Shown in pieces: positions 57,850-64,000 of a DNA stretch of 64,000 nt (positions are counted from its first letter, which is position 1; each line of letters opens with the position of its first letter). A model generated the notes under the pieces. The model saw only the letters and a list, made by a program, of their open reading frames with translations. It made no database searches and had not been told where the DNA came from. This DNA comes from Euphorbia lathyris. Taxonomy: Eukaryota; Streptophyta; Magnoliopsida; Malpighiales; Euphorbiaceae. The position numbers and the translations under genes are program-made. The DNA lies in contig NC_088911.1 of the NCBI RefSeq assembly GCF_963576675.1, positions 92,223,256-92,287,255 of the forward strand, given 5' to 3'.

Positions 57850-59197
57850 TGTTGGTCCCTTGTAAGGTTGCAAATATAGTTCCAAGGGGGGGGGTTAGGA
57901 ACTATTTGACCTTTTTAAAGAATTAGGGCAAACTTCTTTTTCTTAAGAAAAGAGTATATGACAGCGGCGCTGAGTAATCAGCAAGACACTGGCTTAGTCA
58001 ATTGATGACTAGGTCAGTTACGTTGCTTAAGTCAGGAAATAGTACTTAGAGTCTATTCCTGAACTAAGTCGTTTGCAGCGCACAACTCAGCTTGACCTCT
58101 TTACTTGGTCAGTTTTTAGTTTATATTAAGCAAGCAATATATTAAGGAGTTAAGGGTTAGAAATACTTCACTCAGTGGAGTTATCCAGGTTCGGCTTCTT
58201 CTAAGCCTACGTCCTGTCCCCGGAACACGTTCCGAGCTTTCAAATTCACTACTGAGCTCTTTAAAGGTGGAGACTCAAAAACCCTTTACAAATCAGAAGC
58301 TGAGTATAACAAGAGTACCTTCCTCTATACCTCTACTCACTTCTATTCTAATTCACTAAGTACTAAAACCGAGTACTCAGCTTCTCCTTTCTAATTCTAG
58401 AAATGATTAAGATTTGTCCTAAACAACAATTGCTAGAACACCTTAGATGATTGAAGATCAATCACTCTAGACTTTTACACAGATATGAAATTGTAGTGTA
58501 AGATTTGCTTTGCTTTTGGATGCAGAACTTTTGTATGCTTTTGGTCAGCGTAACGGCTTTTGCTCAAAGTTTTGTATGTAATGAGGATTCTGAAAGCTTT
58601 ATTTATAGAGAGCTGTGAGGGCATCTGGTTATTTCGAATTTCGAAATAACCGCTGGAGGGAAACGACTTCATGTCGTTTTCACTCAGTCTGTTCAGCAGT
58701 TCTCTTAGCCAATCAGATTCCAGCATCTTCTGTTCTTCGGTCAGTGTGGCAGTATGTTCCTCCAATTCAGGTAATGTCTAACAGACAGCTTTCTGCGTCT
58801 TCTGTTCTTTACTGAAAGAGGAAATACTTTGTCTGGAAGTTGCCTTGTGCTCAGTGGCTGTCTTGTACATTTTGTCGAGACAGCTCAGCAGCTTCTTACC
58901 GAAGTTGTCTACGTGGATCTTCTGGATCCTTCTTTGCTCAGCTGCGTTTTAACACTCAACGGCAGCGTTTTGTAATACGCGGGCTGAGTGGTCTTGGCCT
59001 TGTTTGACTTGCGCTTTGACTTTTATATAGGGCTTGGGCCTTATGATCTTTATGTCTTATAACAATTATAAACTCAACATTGAACAAACACATTAGTAAC
59101 AATAAATCAAAGCATTTAGACTTAGTGTGTTACACAATATTTAATTGTACTTAAATAATTTTGTCAAATCAAAATCCTGTGGAAAGGTGTTTCAACA
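57850..59197 (-). repeat. Element C 5' LTR
   Basis: 1348 bp, about 15 differences from 47767-49114. Dyad 58627-58651 intact. Immediately beyond it (59198) the polypurine side of another element copy begins, so this LTR also serves as the 3' LTR of that copy. Confidence 0.9.
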
Positions 59198-59340
59198 AAC
59201 TCCCCCATTTTAATGTTGGCAAAACTATTCAGCAAGGAACTCAGCATTGAGCTCCCCCATGACAGTTGACCTATTTGACTAAGTAAACTCCCCCGTCAGG
59301 GCTGAGCTACTGACTTAGTTTTATTCTAAACATTTTAAGG
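59198..59340 (-). mobile_element. Stub of a tandem Sirevirus copy
   Basis: 143 bp matching the internal sequence next to the 3' LTR in A, B and C, including the three CTCCCCC tracts. It stops abruptly at ATTTTAAGG, followed by the RTE LINE tail. Together with element C this is an LTR-internal-LTR-internal arrangement. Confidence 0.85.
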
Positions 59341-59366
59341 CTTTGTTGTTGTTGTTGTTGTTGTTG
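59341..59366 (+). repeat. (TTG)n tail of the RTE LINE
   Basis: CTT followed by about eight TTG or GTT units. Plant RTE LINEs end in TTG repeats rather than poly(A), so this most likely is the 3' end of the LINE begun at 25946. Confidence 0.65.
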
Positions 59367-59730
59367 TATTAGCCCCCTCAACTTATATAAAATGTTCTGT
59401 CAACCCCTCCTTGCGTAAAATATAATCAATTAATCAGTGTTGCACGCGGAAGATGTGCTGCACGCGTTTTAAAATATTATTACATGATTCACATAATAGA
59501 TTAAAAAGGAAGTTCTTACTTGTTCAACTTTAAATTTATATTCTCTAATATTAGAAGCACATACCCCGACTTTTGTTGTTTTACTTTTTTTTAAGATGCG
59601 TATAATACATCTTCCGTATTTAACTTTTTTCATATGCAATTTAGTGATTAATTGATTATATGTTACGCAAATTCAAGGGGCTAACTTAACATTTTATGCA
59701 AGTTGAAAAAGCTATTAAGACATTTTGAAA
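59367..59730. mobile_element. Fold-back MITE beside the RTE tail
   Basis: The left arm (TTAGCCCCCTCAACTTATATAA from 59369, given in part) and the reverse complement of 59600-59725 align over about 115 bp, sharing ATAAAATGTT, ATATAATCAATTAATCA and CGGAAGATGT. No ORF. The left end touches the LINE tail and may be slightly trimmed. Confidence 0.65.
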
Positions 59731-60165
59731 GTTCAGGGACCAATCAAATTATTGTGATTAACTTATATGTAGTAGACTTAGTTATTAGCATTTTACCATG
59801 TTTTTTGTAATTGGGTTAATAATATACTAAATATCTTAGATGTAATTGATATTTGGCATGTCTAAAGTGACAATTAAATCAGTTTTTTAAAATTTTCCAT
59901 AACATAGAGCTAAGATTGATCTTGCTTTTGAAAAACGTTTGGTAAATTTTATTTTTATTCCTTATTATTAGTTTCAACCAGAGAAATGAGAGACATAGTA
60001 TGTACACTCGCTTTTAAATTCAATGATAAAAGCATAATTTTAGTTTTAAAAAAATTAACTCATGTAACAACTGCTGCTGCAATCACATCCACCAGTTTTG
60101 GGTCCTCTATCCCTTGTCTTGTATTGCTGCTGCACGCTTTGAAACAACTAAACTCTATAATAGTT
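59731..60165. other. Spacer without recognised features
   Basis: AT-rich sequence. A frame of about 64 codons from 59986 has no visible homology and is not supported as a gene. Confidence 0.5.
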
Positions 60166-60312
60166 TGTGTAACTGTGTAATTGTTATTGATGTGTAATAT
60201 CAATATATACAGATTACAGTTCATATTACAGTCAAAGACCAATCCTATAATTTAGGCTAGAAATAGGGAACTGAATACAGATAAGATAAACTATAATATA
60301 ATCTCTAATACA
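60166..60312 (-). repeat. Short 3' LTR of the copia element
   Basis: On the minus strand it starts TGTATTAGAGATTATATTATA after a G-rich tract (CTACGGGGG, plus-strand 60313-60321) and ends near TTACACA. The inner boundary is firm; the outer one is approximate because no target duplication was confirmed. Confidence 0.6.
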
Positions 60313-60321
60313 CCCCCGTAG

Positions 60322-63300
60322 TTGAAACGTTCGAAGGTCAACATTGAGACTATTTCTGAAATCATAAAAAAGAGGTGAGGGAAGGCCTTTGATGAAGATA
60401 TCAGCCATTTGGTATCGAGATGGGACGTGTAAAATGCGGACTTCGCCTTTAGCAACTCGTTCCCGAACGAAGTGGATGTCCATCTCTATATGTTTCGTAT
60501 GGTGATGCTGAACCGGATTTCTGGCAAGGTAGACGACACTGATAGTGTCACAATAAACAATAGTTGATTTTTCAATTGGACACTGAAGTTCAAGTAATAG
60601 GTTGCGGATCCAACATGTTTCTGACACAACATTTGCAACTCCACGGTACTGGAACAGGAGAGAGTAGGCTACCATTTAGCTGACCAGGAAATGAGATTAT
60701 CCACAAGAAACACATAGTAGCCGGATGTCGAACGACATGTGTCTGGACAGCCTGCCCAGTCAGTGTTTGTGTAGGAAATTAATTGACCGGGAGATGATGC
60801 ACTGATACGAAGGCCGCGATCAAGAGTGCCGTGAATATATCGGAGAACTCGTTTTAGGGTAGCCATGTGGGCGGTATTGGGATCGTGCATAAACAAACAT
60901 ACATGCTGAACTGAATAGGATATGTCAGGCCTGGTAAGAGTTAAGTATTGAAGGGCACCAGCAAGCCGTCTATATTACGTCGGATCATGATAAGTAGAAC
61001 GAGAAGATATGCTGAGTTTTTGTTTTGTATCAACAGGCGTTGCTGCAGCATTACAAGAGCTAAGGCCAGCCTTTTCGATGATCTTCGATGCATATTTTCA
61101 TTGAGATAGAAATAGGGAACCTGGTGATTAAGTTACTGATATCCCCAAGAAATAATGTAACGGACCCAAGTCTTTCATTGCAAATTCCGAGCTCAATTTG
61201 GAGATTATGGAAGCCTGAAGTTTTTCAGATAAAGTAACAAGAACTATGTCATCGACATACAGAAGAAGGTAAGTCGTGTCAGTTCCGTGCTGATAGATAA
61301 ATAGGGAGTGATCTGATATGCTGTTTGTGAATCCCACTTTAATGACAAGTGTGGCAAATCGCTGGTACTAGGCCCTTGGGGATTGCTTGAGGCCATACAG
61401 AGATTTCTTAAGCAGACAGACATGATCTGGATGTGCTGGATCACGTAAACCCAACGGCTGGTGCATATAGACAGTTTCATGAAGATCTCCGTGTAAAAAT
61501 GCATTTTTAACATCCAGTTGGCGAAGATTCCAATTTTTAGAAACTACAATACCGAGGAAAACCCTGATGGTACCTGACTTAACCACGGGACTGAACGTTT
61601 CTCCATAATCAACACCAGCTAATTGTCCTGAACCATTTCCAACCAGTCGAGCTTTGTATCGTTCAAATGATCCATCTGACTTTGTTTTGTGCCTAAAAAT
61701 CCACAAACTATGAATAACATTAGCATTTTTGGGACGGGGTATGAGGACCCACGTCTTATTTTGAATAAGAGCCTCAAATTCGTCAATAATGGCTTGTGTC
61801 CAATTTGGATCACTTAATGCAAGAGTTGGTGTTTTAGGGACATGAGAGATGACTTGGTTTGCTGAGGTGGACAGATTTAATATACAACGAGGTTTGTATA
61901 TCCCGTATTGTGCACGAGTGACTATCGGATGAGCATTGGAAGTGGAAATTAATTGTGCCGTTTCTATTGAAGGCGTGACAGCAGTAGCTGTGTGAGTCGA
62001 CGATGAACACGGGGTCGACGCACTTACGGACGAAGGGTGAATCGGTGATGTTGGGGATGAAGACGATGCACTTACGGACGAAAAGGAAGAGGGCGATAAG
62101 GTGGAGTGGTGAGACGACTGGGACGAATTATTTGGATTGACGGGAGTGACAGACGCAGACGACGAGGTGGAAGGATGATACGTCAGGGGCGGACTATTTG
62201 GAATGACGGGAGGGACAAACACATGTGGACCGAACGGGACTAAAGGAACAAACATAGGGGAGGGTGGTGTCGATAGGAAACCGTCGTGTGAATCAGAGAT
62301 GGCAGGGATGGAACTGCGATTAGGTGATTGTGTAGAAAAAGGAAACGTCGATTCGTTGAATACGATGTGGCGACAAACAACAATTTTGTTACGCGAGATG
62401 TTGTAACATTTATAGCCATGATGGTTAGATGGATAGCCTAAAAAGTCACACAGATACGAGTGTGGCTTGAGTTTGTGACGGGACATAGACGGGACTAGGG
62501 GAAAACACAGACAACCGAAGACACGAAGATGGGAATACGTGGGTTCTCGTTGGTATAAGATTTTAGTGGGTGAATGATAGCCTAATATTTTGTGAGGATA
62601 AATATTAAGGAGTTAAGTGGCAAGTTCTAATACATGATGCCAGAAATTGAAAGGAACAAAAGCATGATTCATGATAGTGCGAATGGCATTGTTAATTGTG
62701 CGAATAGTGCGTTCAGATTTCCCGTTTTGGGGAGAGGTGTATGGACATGAGAAACGAAATTGCATTCCATGATCATGACAGAACTGATGGAAGGATGCAT
62801 TATTGAATTCACCCCTATTGTCCCATTGAAATATTTTAATGTCACGTTCGAATTGAGTGCAAACAAATTGACGAAAATTAAGAAACACGGAGTAAACTTG
62901 TGATTTTTGAGCCAACAGAAAAGTCCATAATGTGTATAGTTGTCAAGGAACAACAAATAATAATGGTGACCGCTGGAACTTAATTTAGGTGAAGTCCATG
63001 TATCATTGTGTATTAAAGCAAAGGGTATGCAAGCAAAATTGTAAAAGGATTGAAACGGTAATTTAACTTGTTTTCCATTAACACGTTAGGAGAAAACAGA
63101 AATATTCGTAATCATATTACAAGAAATCAAATTTTTATTCAGAAGATTGTTCAAAATTGGAGGCCCTGGATGACCCAAACGATTATGCCAAATTTCAGAC
63201 GATAGTGCAGTAAGAGCAGAAGGAGATGAAAACGATGTGGAAGAGTTAGACAAGATTGGATAGAGGTCCCTCGTACTATTACATCTCATGATAGGTGTCC

Positions 63301-63427
63301 CCGTCTGTAAATCCTTCACAGAGAAACCCAATGGATCAAATTCCATATAAACTCGGTTATCAACAGTAAATTGATGAACAGAAATAAGATTCTTAATGAG
63401 TTTGGGAGCATGCAGAACATTATTCAA
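60322..63427 (-). pseudogene. Copia pol: pre-integrase, integrase, RT, RNase H, broken
   Basis: The pre-integrase part (HAPKLIKNLISVHQ, IWHNRLGHPG) is at 63427-63086. The integrase core (WDNRGEFNN, SPQNGKSERTIRT) is at about 62960-62613. A Ser/Thr-rich linker and RT (SLWIFRHKTKSDGSFERYK, GVDYGETFSPV, YVDDIVLV) are at 62486-61128, and RNase H (TDWAGCPDTCRSTSGYYVFL) at 60896-60322. Frameshifts separate the blocks, and a stop at 61368 lies inside RT. The copy is inactive. No gag is recognisable. Confidence 0.82.
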
Positions 63428-63540
63428 TTGTAAGGAATGGTGTTTAGTAGCTAAAGATTCATTACCAGAACCGCAAATAGGTACATGACGGTTGTCGAAT
63501 CCACCAAAAATAAATATAACTTCACAACCCTTAATAGCAG

Positions 63541-64000
63541 GCTTGCATAAGGATAATTAAAGGTCGTACCCAAAGGATTAACACTGATCTATTCGCAAAA
63601 TATAACTAAGCAATTAACAAAAAAGTAAATAGGGGGAGTTTGAATAGGTTGATTTACTAAATTAGCAAAAGTAATCAAAATAGAATTTGGATTGAATGTA
63701 AATATTAAAGAAGACTTCAGTTAAGGGATTCTCAGGCAAGGATTTCAGTTAGTCTTGATCATTGACGGAAAAGATTATTCATCCAAATCAAGTATCAGAT
63801 TAGTTTGGGCTATTCTTCTGTATTACTGAATTAGCTAAGTAAGACTATAGCTAATCCCTAATTAACGAATAATCTCACCTCAGCAGCTAAGATTTAACCC
63901 GTTAACAACATTATGAAATAGAAGAACCTAATCCAAGCCAACCAATTCTTAGCGATATCGATTCAGAAACCTAATTAATTATTCACTTGATATGATAAAA
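63541..64000. other. Unassigned repeat-like sequence at the window edge
   Basis: Contains GGTCGTACCCAAAGGATT, a phrase reminiscent of plant gypsy LTR or leader sequence, and no open frame. Its element cannot be identified within the window. Confidence 0.35.

Larger units (their letters stand above)
47767..59197 (-). mobile_element. Sirevirus-type Ty1/copia element C (11.4 kb)
   Basis: A complete element on the minus strand: 3' LTR 47767-49114, three polypurine-like tracts, ORF3 52431-49630, pol 55992-52900, gag 57787-56034, primer site 57835-57847 and 5' LTR 57850-59197. The LTRs are both 1348 bp with about 15 differences (near 99%). It is a close relative of B. Several stops make it defective. 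Beyond its 5' LTR the internal sequence of another copy begins, so no target duplication can be read. Confidence 0.92.
60166..63540 (-). mobile_element. Decayed Ty1/copia element with short LTR
   Basis: On the minus strand the order integrase, RT, RNase H, polypurine tract, LTR is readable. The 3' LTR is only about 147 bp. The gag and 5' LTR are not found before the element merges into unrelated sequence near 63540. It is unrelated to the Sirevirus copies at family level (different LTR, no extra ORF). Confidence 0.8.

Noticed and set aside
59986..60180. A small open frame in the spacer before the copia LTR
   Set aside because: No homology, no promoter or intron evidence, and it overlaps the edge of the copia LTR.

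Overview
The window is repeat-rich nuclear DNA of a flowering plant, probably a eudicot. The evidence is the mix of element families (Sirevirus-type Ty1/copia, Athila-like Ty3/gypsy, L1 and RTE LINEs, fold-back MITEs), one spliced G-type lectin S-receptor-like kinase gene with plant introns, and AT-rich spacers. The species cannot be named from the sequence. No bacterial-style operon, tRNA, rRNA or true CRISPR is visible.

Layout. 1-4329 is the 3' part of an Athila-like Ty3/gypsy element with its LTR. 4405-9935 is a nearly full-length L1-type LINE on the minus strand: ORF1 is open, ORF2 has three stops and one frameshift. 9936-11035 is a hAT-like AT-rich element with a fold-back MITE nested in it. 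11350-20198 is an old tandem duplication whose first copy was later hit by a complete but coding-poor LTR element (11940-18865; 5-bp target duplication, tRNA-Phe primer site). 20994-21886 is a 5'-truncated LINE tail. 22391-25340 is the only convincing host gene, a seven-exon receptor kinase of about 815 residues.

From about 25946 to 59366 an RTE-clade LINE on the plus strand has been split by Sirevirus elements. Element A (minus, 5'-truncated, 28277-47583) holds element B (plus, complete, 32662-44101, target duplication GTTTG). A short RTE piece follows (47584-47766), then element C (minus, 47767-59197) with a tandem stub of a further copy, then the (TTG)n tail of the RTE. A second MITE, an unannotated spacer, a decayed Ty1/copia element on the minus strand (60166-about 63540) and unassigned repeat-like DNA complete the window.

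The most interesting part is the Sirevirus family. Besides gag and pol it carries a third ORF of about 930 codons between pol and the 3' LTR. A TATA-like box lies about 105 bp upstream of this ORF in all three copies. Copies B and C share the same nonsense codons in gag and ORF3 and the same altered protease motif, so their common progenitor already had them. This suggests a non-autonomous lineage moved in trans, or a stop-codon-tolerant one. Other notable items are a 75-bp LINE RNase H fragment patched into the pol of copy A, a regular array of paired palindromes upstream of the TATA box in the gypsy LTR, and a scrambled domain order in the 11940-18865 element.

All identities and difference counts were made by eye and are approximate.
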